Assembly (NCBI RefSeq): GCF_004365705.1
Contig: NZ_SOBN01000001.1
Span: forward strand, 2,453,501 to 2,517,500
Direction: 5' to 3'
DNA: 64,000 nt
Origin: Streptomyces sp. 846.5
GTDB taxonomy: Bacteria > Actinomycetota > Actinomycetes > Streptomycetales > Streptomycetaceae
Below are positions 26,006 through 36,183 of the stretch, one piece after another. Under the pieces are notes generated by a model. The model saw nothing but the letters and a program-made list of their open reading frames with translations, had not been told where the DNA came from and did no database searches. How positions within the stretch are numbered: position 1 is the stretch's first letter; each line of letters starts with the position of its first letter. A program made the position numbers and the translations under genes.

Positions 26006-26683
26006 TCACTCCAGTGGATCCCCGTCCTGCTGCTCCAGCTCCTCCTGGTCCAGCTCCTCCTGGTCCAACGCAGCGCGGACGACCCGCAGCGCCAGCCCCT
26101 CCGAATAGCCGCGCCGGGCCAGCATCCCGGCGAGGCGCCGGATCCGGACCTGCCGTTCCAGACCCCGGGTCGAACGGAGCTTGCGCTCGACCAGCTCGCG
26201 AGCCGTCTCCGCCTCGCGCTCCGGATCCAGCTGGGCGACGGCCTCGGCCACCACCCCGTTGTCCACACCCCGGCTGCGCAGCTCCATCGCCAGGGCCCGG
26301 CGTGCCAGGCCCCGGCCGCGGTGCCGCGACTCGACCCAGGCGCCGGCGAAGGCGCTGTCGTCGATCAGCCCGACCTCCTCGTAGCGGTCGAGCACCTCCT
26401 GGGCGACGTCGTCCGGGATCTCCCGCTTGCGCATCGCGTCGGCGAGCTGCTTCCGGGTCTTCGACGATCCGGTGAGCAGCCGCAGGCAGAGCGCCTTCGC
26501 CTGCGCGACCGGGTCCTTCGGCTCACCGGGGAGCCCGTCGGGGGCCTGCTCCTCGGGCTGCTCGTCCACCGGCGGGACGTCAGGCAGGGGCTCGGTGTCG
26601 GCGGGGAGGAGGTCGAACCCCTCCCCGCCGACACCGTTGACCGACCAGTCGAGCGGCCCCCAGGCCTCACGTTCCGGCAGCAC
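26006..26683 (-). CDS. recX: Regulatory protein RecX
   Basis: A 225-residue modulator that binds RecA filaments and limits recombinase activity. The first 70 residues form an acidic, proline-rich extension (DEQPEEQAPDGLPGEP). The RecX repeats of three-helix units follow, with AKALCLRLLTGSSKTRKQL, VLDRYEEVGLIDDSAFAGAW and SRHRGRGLARRALAMELRSR. The GTG start lies two bases after the recA stop, so the genes are co-transcribed and probably coupled. The acidic tail ends in EELDQEELEQQDGDPLE, where the DQEELDQEELEQ segment is a short internal duplication. Family length in Streptomyces is usually below 220 residues, with variable N-termini. Confidence 0.93.
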   Translation of the reverse strand: MLPEREAWGPLDWSVNGVGGEGFDLLPADTEPLPDVPPVDEQPEEQAPDGLPGEPKDPVAQAKALCLRLLTGSSKTRKQLADAMRKREIPDDVAQEVLDRYEEVGLIDDSAFAGAWVESRHRGRGLARRALAMELRSRGVDNGVVAEAVAQLDPEREAETARELVERKLRSTRGLERQVRIRRLAGMLARRGYSEGLALRVVRAALDQEELDQEELEQQDGDPLE

Positions 26684-26685
26684 GG

Positions 26686-27882
<1,197 letters not shown>

Positions 27883-28003
27883 GGATTCCGTCCTGGGGGT
27901 CTGTGCTGAGCGCTTCATCACCAAAGACGCTAGCGCGCACCACTGACAATCGGCCGCCGTGCGGACCCGGGCCTGTGGACAACTCGCCGTCGCCCAGTAT
28001 AGG

Positions 28004-28015
28004 GAACGTTAGTTC
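28004..28015. promoter_or_regulatory. LexA (SOS) box upstream of recA
   Basis: GAACGTTAGTTC fits the actinobacterial/Bacillus-type LexA consensus (GAAC, four bases, GTTC) with both half-sites perfect. It lies 122 bases upstream of the recA ATG in the gap between recA and the DUF3046 gene, the expected place for SOS control of recA-recX. Confidence 0.85.
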
Positions 28016-28143
28016 GATTCACCCGCAATGCTCACACCCGACCCATCCTGCCCACCTCGACCACCGTCCTGAGCTGCACTTTCCCCTGCCGCACCGGCGC
28101 GTCGCGCACCCCCGCGCGCCCGTCCCGTGGTCGGCACCACCCT

Positions 28144-28338
28144 TCACCGCAGCGATATCGGCACGTCCATGACGGCGCAGACCACCCGCCAGACGTCCTT
28201 GGCCTCCCAGCCCGCGTCCAGGGCCTGATGCACCGTGCGGCCGCCCAGCTCGGTCATCACATGGTCCCGCGCGAAGCTTTCCGCGTACGCCGCCCCGAAG
28301 TGGGCGTCCATCCTCTTCCAGAACTCCGTCAAGCGCAT
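28144..28338 (-). CDS. DUF3046 small conserved protein
   Basis: A 64-residue protein beginning MRLTEFWKRMDAHFGAAYAE and containing ELGGRTVHQALDAGWEAKDVWR. This matches the actinobacterial DUF3046 family, commonly encoded directly upstream of recA. The function is unknown. The sequence is helical, with no membrane segment or metal motif. It starts 16 bases after the stop of the secreted subtilase gene and may be on the same transcript. The ATG at 28338 fits family length; the longer open frame upstream overlaps the subtilase gene and is shadow. The LexA box and recA follow. Confidence 0.85.
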   Translation of the reverse strand: MRLTEFWKRMDAHFGAAYAESFARDHVMTELGGRTVHQALDAGWEAKDVWRVVCAVMDVPISLR

Positions 28339-28354
28339 GGCGTCCAGTATCGGT

Positions 28355-29863
28355 CTAGTGGGTCGGCAGTTCGACCAGACCGTAGCCGTAGTACGCCGCA
28401 CCCGGGCAGCCGCTGCCGCCCACCTTCCCGGACGGGCACTGCACCGGGAGCGCCGACTGCTCCAGCAGCCGCACCAGCTCCGCGCTGCCGGCCTGCGGGT
28501 GCAGTGCCGCCTCCACCGCGGCGGCGGCGCTGACATGGGCGGCGGCCATGGAGGTGCCGGCCAGGGCCGCGTAGCCGCCGCCGGGCCAGTCGGACACCAC
28601 CGACTGGTCGGGTCCGCCGTCGGGGTCCCCGCCCGGCGCCGCCAGCTGCACCCGGCCCGCACCCCAGTTGGAGTACCCGGCGAGGCTGCCGTCGGCGTCC
28701 ACGGCGGTCACGTCGACCACTCCGGGCAGGCCGCCGGGGAGACGGATGCACTCGGCGCCGAGATGGCGGTCGGGCTGGGGGGCGCCGTCGGCCCGGTCGT
28801 TGGGGCTGCGGTCGTCGGTGCGCGGCGCGCCCAGGTCCTGGGCGTCGTTGCCGGCCGAGGCGACCACCACGGCGCCGCGCTGCTGGGCGTAGGCCACCGC
28901 CCGGGCGACGGCGGCGATGACGGCGGCCTGGTCCGGATTCTCGGGGCAGTTGTACTTCCACGGGTCGGAGAAGTAGCTGTCGTTGATCACCCGGGCGCCG
29001 TGGTCGGCCGCCCAGAGGAAGCCGCAGACCATGTTCTCGCCGTAGTACTGCCCGGCCGGGCCCAGCAGCCGTACGGCGGCGATCCGTACGCCCGGAGCCA
29101 CGCCGACCACGCCGTCGCCGGGACGGTCGGCGGCGATGATGCCGCTGACATGGGTGCCGTGGCCGCTCTCGCCCACCTCGGGGTCGGGCCGCCAGGCGCC
29201 GGGGGCGCTGTCCGGACTGCCGGTGGCGCAGGAGGCCGAACGGCTCGGATCGACGGCCTGGCGCAGGTCCGGATGGGTGTCGTCGACCCCGGAGTCGAGC
29301 ACCGCGACCACGGTGCCGCGCAACCTGGCCGCGGCGGGGAGCGGGCCGCCCGCCAGCATCCGCTGGTTCCACTGCGGCTGCCCGTGCGGGTCGGGCGCGG
29401 GTGGGGTGTCGTCGCGGGGCAGGGCGTCCTGGGCGGTCGGGCCCTGCCCGGCGGGGCCGGGTCCGGACACGCCGGTGGCGACCGAGCCGGACCCGCCGGT
29501 CCCGGGATCCGCGAACGGAGCGGTCCGGCTCGCGCCGGCGACCAGCACACCCGGAGCCCTGCGCACCCTCGTGGCGAAGTCCGTGTCGGCGGAGTACGCC
29601 AGCACCGTGCCGATCCGGGGGTAGGCGGCGGCCACCCGGCCGCCGCCGTCGCGCACGGCACGTTCCAGGGCCGGCAGCGCGCCGGGGCCGTTCTGACGGC
29701 CCACCACCAGGTAGCTGAGCGAGAGCCGGGCTCCGGCGGAGTCGTAGGGGACCGCGCCGCCGAGCAGCACCCCGGCCAGCGCCAGCACGGCGGCACAGCG
29801 GGCGAGCCCGGCGGTGCGGCCCGCGCCGCGGTCCACTCCCCATTCCTCGCTCACTGCACGCAC
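28355..29863 (-). CDS. Secreted subtilisin-family (S8) serine peptidase
   Basis: A 502-residue predicted extracellular protease. The N-terminal signal region is LARCAAVLALAGVLLGGAV, followed by a pro-region of about 130 residues. The triad is visible: aspartate in VVAVLDSGVDDTHPDL, histidine in SGHGTHVSGIIAADR and serine in LAGTSMAAAHVSAAAAVE. The oxyanion asparagine is in VVVASAGNDAQDLG. Two acidic or glycine-rich linkers separate the pro-region and catalytic domain. No C-terminal membrane helix is visible, so it is not a typical mycosin. The GTG at 29863 is four bases from GGAGG; an alternative GTG is three codons later. It is divergent from lhr and upstream of the DUF3046 gene. Confidence 0.92.
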   Translation of the reverse strand: MRAVSEEWGVDRGAGRTAGLARCAAVLALAGVLLGGAVPYDSAGARLSLSYLVVGRQNGPGALPALERAVRDGGGRVAAAYPRIGTVLAYSADTDFATRVRRAPGVLVAGASRTAPFADPGTGGSGSVATGVSGPGPAGQGPTAQDALPRDDTPPAPDPHGQPQWNQRMLAGGPLPAAARLRGTVVAVLDSGVDDTHPDLRQAVDPSRSASCATGSPDSAPGAWRPDPEVGESGHGTHVSGIIAADRPGDGVVGVAPGVRIAAVRLLGPAGQYYGENMVCGFLWAADHGARVINDSYFSDPWKYNCPENPDQAAVIAAVARAVAYAQQRGAVVVASAGNDAQDLGAPRTDDRSPNDRADGAPQPDRHLGAECIRLPGGLPGVVDVTAVDADGSLAGYSNWGAGRVQLAAPGGDPDGGPDQSVVSDWPGGGYAALAGTSMAAAHVSAAAAVEAALHPQAGSAELVRLLEQSALPVQCPSGKVGGSGCPGAAYYGYGLVELPTH

Positions 29864-30041
29864 CCGGCCTCCAGATCGAGAAAGCCCCGGTCATCACGGT
29901 GGAAGCCAGGGATATTCATACGATATGAGCGGATATGCGATCACGCTCGCGCTGATCCGCCGTTCCGCTGCCGCACACCGCGTTCCCGCGGTTCTCCGTG
30001 GCTGTCCGTGGTTGTCAGTGCCGCGGTGCAGGATGGTGGGC

Positions 30042-33000
30042 ATGGCCGGAACCGACCTCCCCCGCCCTGCCGGCGACCCGCTGGCAGGCTTCGGCGCGCC
30101 CGCACAGGAGTGGTTCCGCGGCGCCTTCCCCGCGCCGACCACCGCCCAGGCCGGGGCCTGGAGCGCCATCGGCGCGGGCTCCAACGTGCTGGTCGTGGCC
30201 CCGACCGGCTCCGGAAAGACCCTCGCGGCCTTTCTCTCCGCCCTGGACCGGCTCTCGGTCACCCCGCCGCCGGCCGAGTCCAGGAAGCGCTGCCGGGTCC
30301 TCTACGTGTCACCGCTGAAGGCGCTGGCCGTCGACGTCCAGCGCAACCTCCGGGCCCCGCTGGCCGGCCTGCGCCAGGCCGCCCAGCGGCTGGGCCTGCC
30401 CGAGCCGGAGATCGAGGTCGGCATCCGCTCGGGCGACACCCCGTCCGCCGAACGGCGGCGTTTCGCCACCCATCCGCCGGACATCCTGATCACCACCCCG
30501 GAGTCGCTCTTCCTGATCCTCACCTCGGCCGCCCGGGAGGCGCTGCGCGGGGTGGAGACGGTGATCCTGGACGAGGTCCACGCCGTCGCCGGGACCAAGC
30601 GCGGCGCGCACCTCGCGCTCACCCTGGAGCGCCTCGACCAGCTGCTGCCCGCGCCCGCCCGGCGGATCGGCCTCTCCGCCACCGTGCGCCCGGTCGACGA
30701 GGTGGCCCGCTTCGTCAGCCCGCAGCGCAAGGTGACGATCGTTCAGCCGCCCGCCGAGAAGCGCTTCGACCTCTCCGTGGTGGTCCCGGTCGAGGACCTC
30801 GGCGAGCTCTCCGGCGGCAGACCGGACGCGGAGCAGCCCGAGAAGAACGCCTCCATCTGGCCCCATGTCGAGGAGCGGATCACCGACCTGGTCCAGGAGC
30901 ACCGCTCCACCATCGTCTTCGCCAACTCCCGCCGCCTCGCCGAACGCCTCTGCGGGCGGCTCAACGAGATCGCCTTCGAACGGACCACCGGCGAGTCGCT
31001 CGCCGACGTCCACGCCCCCGCGCAGCTGATGGCGCAGTCGGGTGTGAACAAGGCCGCTCCGCCCGTACTCGCCAGGGCGCACCACGGCTCCGTCTCCAAG
31101 GAGCAGCGCGCCGACGTCGAGGAGCAGCTGAAGTCCGGGCTGCTCCCGGCCGTGGTCGCCACCTCCAGCCTGGAGCTGGGCATCGACATGGGCGCGGTCG
31201 ACCTGGTGGTCCAGGTCGAGTCGCCGCCCTCGGTCGCCTCCGGGCTGCAGCGGGTCGGCCGGGCCGGGCACCAGGTCGGCGCGGTCTCCACCGGGGTGGT
31301 CTTTCCCAAGTACCGGGGCGACCTGGTGCAGGCCGCCGTGGTCGTGGAGCGGATGCGCAGCGGCGCCATCGAGTCGCTGCGGATCCCGCGCAACCCGCTG
31401 GACGTGCTGGCCCAGCAGATCGTCGCGATCACCGCGATGGACAGCTGGGACGTGGACGAGCTGCTGGGCCTGGTCCGCCGGGCCGCCCCGTTCGCCGCGC
31501 TGCCGCAGTCCGCCTTCGAGGCCGTGCTGGACATGCTGGCGGGGCGCTACCCCTCCGACGCCTTCGCCGAGCTGCGCCCCCGCATCGTCTGGGACCGCGT
31601 CGCGGGGACCGTCACCGGACGTCCCGGCGCCCAGCGGCTGGCGGTCACCTCCGGCGGCACCATCCCCGACCGCGGCCTCTTCGCCGTCTTCCTGGCCGGA
31701 CACGATCCCAAGAAGGGCGGGGGAAGGGTCGGCGAGCTGGACGAGGAGATGGTCTACGAGTCGCGAGTCGGCGACGTCTTCACCCTCGGCACCTCCTCCT
31801 GGCGGATCGAGGACATCACCCATGACCGGGTGCTGGTCTCCCCCGCCCCCGGCGTCCCCGGCAAGCTGCCGTTCTGGCACGGCGACTCACTGGGCCGCCC
31901 GCTGGAGCTGGGCCGGGCCCTGGGCGCCTTCCTGCGCGAGCTCGGCGGGCTGGACCCCGAGGCGGCCACCACCAGGCTGCACGGCGCCGGCCTCAACGAC
32001 TGGGCGGCGTCCAATCTGCTCGCCTACCTGGCCGAGCAGCGCCAGGCCACCGGACACCTCCCCGACGACCGCACCATCGTCGTCGAGCGCTTCCGCGACG
32101 AGCTGGGCGACTGGCGGATCGTGGTCCACTCCCCCTTCGGCGCCCAGGTGCACGCCCCCTGGGCGCTGGCCCTGGGCGCCAGGCTGGCCGAGAAGCACGG
32201 CCTGGACGCCCAGGTGATGCACGCCGACGACGGCATCGTGCTGCGACTCCCGGACGCCGACCTGATGGACTTCCCCGATCCCGACGCACCCCTCGCACCC
32301 GTCGGGACGGCCGCCGACGAGGCGCCGATCGGCGCCGAGGCCACCGTGTTCGACCCCGGCCAGATCGAACAGACCGTCACCGACCAGGTCGGCGGCTCGG
32401 CCCTGTTCGCCTCCCGCTTCCGTGAGTGCGCCGCCCGGGCCCTGCTGCTGCCCCGCCGCAGCCCGGGCCGCCGCACCCCGCTCTGGCAGCAGCGCCAGCG
32501 CTCGGCGCAACTGCTGCAGGTGGCCAGCGAGTTCGGCTCCTTCCCGATCGTGCTGGAGGCCGTCCGCGAATGCCTCCAGGACGTCTTCGACGTACCCGGA
32601 CTGGCCGAGCTGATGGGCGACATCGAGTCCCGCCGGGTCCGGATGGTCGAGGTCACCACCCCGGAGCCGTCGCCGTTCGCCCGCTCGCTGCTGTTCGGCT
32701 ACGTCGCCCAGTTCCTCTACGAGGGCGACTCCCCGCTCGCCGAGCGCCGCGCCGCCGCGCTGGCCCTGGACTCCCGGCTGCTCGCCGAGCTGCTCGGCCA
32801 GGCCGAGCTGCGGGAACTGCTCGACCCCGCCGTGCTGACAGAGCTGGAGGCGGAGCTGCAGCGGCTCACCCCGGAGCGGCGGATCAAGGACGCCGAGGGC
32901 CTGGCCGACGTCCTCCGGCTGCTGGGCCCGCTCTCCACCGCCGAGCTCGCCGACCGGGGCTGCGCCGCCGACTGGCCGTCGGAACTCGAGGCCGCCCGTC

Positions 33001-34673
33001 GGATCATCGCGGTCAGGATCGCCGGCGAGCAGCGCTGGGCCGCGATCGAGGACGCCGGACGGCTCCGCGACGCCCTGGGCACCCCCCTGCCCGTCGGCGT
33101 CCCCGAGGCCTTCACCGAACCGGTCAAGGATCCCCTGGGCGATCTGCTGGCCCGGCACGCCCGCACCCACGGCCCCTTCACCGTCCATGACGCCGCCGCC
33201 CGCTTCGGGCTCGGCCCCGCAGTCGTCCAGGGCACCCTGCAGCGCCTGGCCGCGCACGGCCGGGTGGTCCAGGGCGAGTTCCGCCCCGGCGGCTCCGGCG
33301 TGGAGTGGTGCGACGCCGAGGTGCTGCGGCGACTGCGGCGGCGTTCGCTGGCCGCACTGCGGCACGAGGTCGAACCGGTGCCCCCGCGCGCCCTGGCCGC
33401 CTTCCTGCCGCAGTGGCAGCATCTGGGGGCGCACCGGCTGCGCGGGGTCGACGGCCTGCTTCGGGCGGTCGAGCAGCTGCAGGGATCGCCGGTGCCCGCC
33501 TCGGCCCTGGAACGGATGGTGCTGCCGTCCCGGGTGGCCGACTACAGCCCGGCGATGCTGGACGAGCTCACCGCCGCCGGCGAGGTGCTCTGGGGCGGCG
33601 CCGGCGCGCTGCCCGGCAAGGACGGCTGGATCGTCCTCGCCCCGGCCGACACCGCTCCGCTGCTGCTCCCCGCCGCGCTGCCGCTGGAGCAGACGCCACT
33701 GCACCGGGCCGTGCTGGCGGCGCTGGCACCGGGCTACGGCCTGTTCTTCCGGCAGATCGCCGACCACGTCCAGCAGCAGGGCCCGACCGCCACCCCGGTG
33801 GAGCTCGCGACCGCGCTCTGGGACCTGGCTTGGGCCGGGTACCTCACCAATGACACGCTGGCGCCGCTGCGGGCCCTGCTGGGCTCGGGACGGACCGCCG
33901 GCTCCACCGCCCACCGCGCCCCTCGCGCGGCTCCGCGCCCCCGCTACGGCAGCGCGCGCCCCGCCGCCCGCAGCGCCTCGATGCCCACCACCGGCGGGCG
34001 CTGGTCGCTGCTGCCGGCGCCGCTGGCCGATCCGACCCAGCGCACCCACGCCCTGGCGCAGACACTGCTGGACCGCCATGGCGTGGTCACCCGCGGCGCG
34101 GTCCAGGCCGAGCGGGCGCCGGGCGGTTTCGCCGGGGTGTACCGGGTGCTGACCGCCTTCGAGGAGAACGGCCGTACCAGGCGCGGCTATGTCGTCGAGG
34201 GCCTGGGCGCGGCCCAGTTCGCCACCGACGGCGCCATCGACCGGCTGCGTGCCGTCGCGGCCCGGCTCCCCGGAGGCGGCGGCACCGGCGAAGCCGTTCC
34301 CGACGCCGTCGTCCTCGCCGCCGCCGACCCGGCCAATGCCTACGGCGCCGCACTGCCCTGGCCGGAGGCCCCCGCCGGGCAGTCCACGGGCCACAAACCC
34401 GGACGCAAGGCAGGCTCCCTGGTGGTCCTGCTGGACGGCGAGCTGACCGTCTACCTGGAGCGCGGGGGCAAGTCCATGCTCTCCTGGGCGCCCGACGAGA
34501 CCACCCTGCGGCTGGCCGCCGACGCACTCGCCCGCGCGCTGCACGCGGGTACCCTCCCGGCACTCACCGTGGAACGCATCAACGGCGAAGCAGCGCTCAC
34601 TTCCCTGCTGGGTGCCCCGCTGGAAGCCGCCGGATTCCACCCCACCCCGCGCGGCCTCCGGCTCCGGTCCTAA
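30042..34673 (+). CDS. lhr: Lhr-type large DEAD/DEAH superfamily II helicase
   Basis: A 1543-residue DNA-dependent ATPase/helicase of the Lhr family, linked to DNA repair in mycobacteria. Motif I is VVAPTGSGKTLAAF (residues 53-60 for the core), the DEVH box is LDEVHAVAGTKRGAH, and motif III is GLSATVRPVDEV. In domain 2, motifs are IVFANSRRLAERLCGRL and LQRVGRAGHQVGAVSTGVV. Winged-helix and Lhr-core domains follow to about residue 900, then the long C-terminal domain. A proline-arginine-rich linker occurs around residues 1285-1320. The ATG at 30042 (MAGTDLPRP) was chosen, with ATG 30033 as an alternative; the frame upstream to 29814 is antisense to the protease gene. It ends overlapping a convergent small membrane-protein gene by four bases. 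Confidence 0.94.
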   Translation: MAGTDLPRPAGDPLAGFGAPAQEWFRGAFPAPTTAQAGAWSAIGAGSNVLVVAPTGSGKTLAAFLSALDRLSVTPPPAESRKRCRVLYVSPLKALAVDVQRNLRAPLAGLRQAAQRLGLPEPEIEVGIRSGDTPSAERRRFATHPPDILITTPESLFLILTSAAREALRGVETVILDEVHAVAGTKRGAHLALTLERLDQLLPAPARRIGLSATVRPVDEVARFVSPQRKVTIVQPPAEKRFDLSVVVPVEDLGELSGGRPDAEQPEKNASIWPHVEERITDLVQEHRSTIVFANSRRLAERLCGRLNEIAFERTTGESLADVHAPAQLMAQSGVNKAAPPVLARAHHGSVSKEQRADVEEQLKSGLLPAVVATSSLELGIDMGAVDLVVQVESPPSVASGLQRVGRAGHQVGAVSTGVVFPKYRGDLVQAAVVVERMRSGAIESLRIPRNPLDVLAQQIVAITAMDSWDVDELLGLVRRAAPFAALPQSAFEAVLDMLAGRYPSDAFAELRPRIVWDRVAGTVTGRPGAQRLAVTSGGTIPDRGLFAVFLAGHDPKKGGGRVGELDEEMVYESRVGDVFTLGTSSWRIEDITHDRVLVSPAPGVPGKLPFWHGDSLGRPLELGRALGAFLRELGGLDPEAATTRLHGAGLNDWAASNLLAYLAEQRQATGHLPDDRTIVVERFRDELGDWRIVVHSPFGAQVHAPWALALGARLAEKHGLDAQVMHADDGIVLRLPDADLMDFPDPDAPLAPVGTAADEAPIGAEATVFDPGQIEQTVTDQVGGSALFASRFRECAARALLLPRRSPGRRTPLWQQRQRSAQLLQVASEFGSFPIVLEAVRECLQDVFDVPGLAELMGDIESRRVRMVEVTTPEPSPFARSLLFGYVAQFLYEGDSPLAERRAAALALDSRLLAELLGQAELRELLDPAVLTELEAELQRLTPERRIKDAEGLADVLRLLGPLSTAELADRGCAADWPSELEAARRIIAVRIAGEQRWAAIEDAGRLRDALGTPLPVGVPEAFTEPVKDPLGDLLARHARTHGPFTVHDAAARFGLGPAVVQGTLQRLAAHGRVVQGEFRPGGSGVEWCDAEVLRRLRRRSLAALRHEVEPVPPRALAAFLPQWQHLGAHRLRGVDGLLRAVEQLQGSPVPASALERMVLPSRVADYSPAMLDELTAAGEVLWGGAGALPGKDGWIVLAPADTAPLLLPAALPLEQTPLHRAVLAALAPGYGLFFRQIADHVQQQGPTATPVELATALWDLAWAGYLTNDTLAPLRALLGSGRTAGSTAHRAPRAAPRPRYGSARPAARSASMPTTGGRWSLLPAPLADPTQRTHALAQTLLDRHGVVTRGAVQAERAPGGFAGVYRVLTAFEENGRTRRGYVVEGLGAAQFATDGAIDRLRAVAARLPGGGGTGEAVPDAVVLAAADPANAYGAALPWPEAPAGQSTGHKPGRKAGSLVVLLDGELTVYLERGGKSMLSWAPDETTLRLAADALARALHAGTLPALTVERINGEAALTSLLGAPLEAAGFHPTPRGLRLRS

Positions 34674-34936
34674 GGGGTGTTCGCCTCGACCGGGTCCGTC
34701 TCGGTCCCGTCCGTCTTCGCCGCCCGTGGGCGCGCCGGGCGGGGCCGGAAGCGGGTACTGTGCACCGGCAGCAGGCTCAGCGTCCAGCCCCCGGCGAACA
34801 TCAGTCCGACACCGGTACGGGTGCTGAACAGCCCGCCCAGCAGGGCGCCCCAGCAGGCAAGGGTGAGCAACGAGGTCAGCCCCCAGACCAGCGGGCTCCG
34901 GCGCGGGAGTCCACCGGCTGTCGAGGGGCGTCTCAT
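34670..34936 (-). CDS. Small membrane protein of unknown function
   Basis: An 88-residue protein with two closely spaced hydrophobic segments, VWGLTSLLTLACWGALLGGL and TGVGLMFAGGWTLSLLPV. An arginine-rich segment and a polar acidic tail follow. I do not recognise a family. The ATG at 34936 (MRRPSTAGG) follows AAGGCGG at six bases; an ATG 17 codons earlier is possible. Its stop overlaps the lhr stop by four bases in a convergent arrangement. Codon third positions are GC-biased, which supports real coding. The gap to clgR contains a strong stem-loop. Confidence 0.65.
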   Translation of the reverse strand: MRRPSTAGGLPRRSPLVWGLTSLLTLACWGALLGGLFSTRTGVGLMFAGGWTLSLLPVHSTRFRPRPARPRAAKTDGTETDPVEANTP

Positions 34937-35086
34937 GCAGCACCGCCTTGGGAAGCCCGCCGAGAACCGGCGGGGCAGAAATTCCATCCTAGCCAGATGC
35001 CGACAAATCGGTCAGATCGCAGAAGAGTGATCGAAGCACACAGCAGCGCACGAAGGAGCCTGCACGCCGGGCGCACGCCACACAGC

Positions 35087-35125
35087 ACTGCGCCGGTGAC
35101 TCCGAGTGGGAGTCACCGGCGCAGT
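35087..35125. terminator. Perfect 17-bp stem-loop downstream of clgR
   Basis: ACTGCGCCGGTGACTCC (35087-35103) pairs perfectly with 35109-35125 around a five-base loop. It lies 15 bases after the clgR stop and probably terminates the rimO-pgsA-cinA-clgR transcription unit or clgR alone. Confidence 0.85.
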
Positions 35126-35139
35126 AGTGCCGGGGGTCG

Positions 35140-35496
35140 TCAGGCTGCGACGACGTCCATGGCGCTGGCCTTGGGAACCAGCGACGGCATTCGGTCGGGC
35201 GCACCGGCGGGTACCGGCACCGGCTCGACCAGGATCGGCCGCACCGGCTCGCCGGCGGCCAGCTCGGCGAGCGAGAGCTCGTCGCTCACCTCGCGCATGA
35301 CCTCGGACATACGCACGTCCAAGGCGTCACAGATGGCGGAGAGCAACTCGGAGGATGCCTCCTTCTGACCGCGTTCCACCTCGGACAGGTAGCCGAGCGA
35401 AACCCGGGCGGCGGCAGAGACCTCGCGCAGGGTGCGGCCCTGGCGTTGGCGCTGCCGACGCAGCACGTCACCCAACAGACGACGGAGCAGGATCAT
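35140..35496 (-). CDS. clgR: XRE-type regulator ClgR (clp gene regulator)
   Basis: A 118-residue regulator with a helix-turn-helix in [21 protein letters not shown], followed by [18 protein letters not shown]. ClgR activates clp protease and other proteostasis genes in actinobacteria. Identification rests on the HTH sequence and on its place downstream of pgsA and cinA, the same order as in mycobacteria and corynebacteria. The protein ends in VVAA; a C-terminal Ala-Ala is a known Clp-protease recognition end in Streptomyces ClgR, suggesting self-limiting turnover. The ATG at 35496 has AAGGAGG nine bases upstream. A strong stem-loop follows the gene. The longer frame upstream is not coding. 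Confidence 0.88.
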   Translation of the reverse strand: MILLRRLLGDVLRRQRQRQGRTLREVSAAARVSLGYLSEVERGQKEASSELLSAICDALDVRMSEVMREVSDELSLAELAAGEPVRPILVEPVPVPAGAPDRMPSLVPKASAMDVVAA

Positions 35497-35688
35497 CGGT
35501 GGCTCCCTCCTTGGACCGCGGCTCGAGACGTCACTGCCCCACCGTACCGCTTGGCCCGCGTCGCGTGCGGGGAGCCCGGTCGTGTTCACTCTGAGCTGTA
35601 TCCATGGCCCCTCCCCTGCTGTTCGCGGTATGGACGTCGGCCGTTTCCGGTCCGTCACTTGTTCCTATTCCCGGTAGGACCACCCTCA

Positions 35689-36183
35689 CTAACCCTCCGG
35701 ACCTTCACTGTTGCGGGATCGCAGTGCCTGGTCCAGCAGCGCGAACGCGGCTTCCACGGTCCTGCGACGGATTGTGGCACGCCCCTGCGACAACAGCAGC
35801 GAAGTGCTGGATACTCCCCCCGGCCCCGCCACCGCGAGGTGTACGGTGCCCACCGGGTGCCCGTCCTGGGGGTCGGGACCTGCGACGCCGGTGGTGGCGA
35901 CCCCGTAGTCCGCCGCCATCAGCCGCCGCACGCCCTCGGCCATCTGCTCCGCGACGGTCAGGTCCACCGCCCCCTTGGCGGCGAGCAGCCCGGCGTCCAC
36001 GCCGAGCACCGAGCCCTTGAGGTCGGTGGCGTAGGCGGTGACCGAGCCCCGGAACGCCCGGGATGCGCCGGGGACCGCGACGAACTCCGCCGCCAGCAGC
36101 CCGCCGGTGAGCGACTCGGCCACCGCGACCGTCGCCCCGGCCTCGACCAGCGCCGCCAGCACCTCCTCGGCGCCGGCGGTCAC
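35689..36183 (-). CDS. cinA: CinA C-terminal domain protein, nicotinamide-nucleotide amidase
   Basis: A 164-residue single-domain protein equivalent to the C-terminal half of CinA (PncC), which deamidates nicotinamide mononucleotide in NAD salvage. Conserved segments are VAVAESLTGGLLAAEF, VTAYATDLKGSVLGV, AEQMAEGVRRLMAADYGVATTG and AGPDPQDGHPVGTVHLAV. The N-terminal CinA domain is absent, as is normal in Streptomyces. The GTG start overlaps the pgsA stop in a GTGA junction, so translation is coupled with pgsA and rimO. clgR follows after a 192-base gap that probably carries its own promoter. Confidence 0.92.
   Translation of the reverse strand: MTAGAEEVLAALVEAGATVAVAESLTGGLLAAEFVAVPGASRAFRGSVTAYATDLKGSVLGVDAGLLAAKGAVDLTVAEQMAEGVRRLMAADYGVATTGVAGPDPQDGHPVGTVHLAVAGPGGVSSTSLLLSQGRATIRRRTVEAAFALLDQALRSRNSEGPEG

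Noticed and set aside
31887..34943. A 1018-codon minus-strand frame opposite lhr
   Set aside because: It lies fully within the Lhr helicase gene; the amino-acid composition is GC-shadow type (Gly, Gln, Arg, Val) with no motifs.
35600..35640. ClgR-binding-like GTTCGC motif upstream of clgR
   Set aside because: Only one half-site is present; the second GCG at the expected distance is missing.
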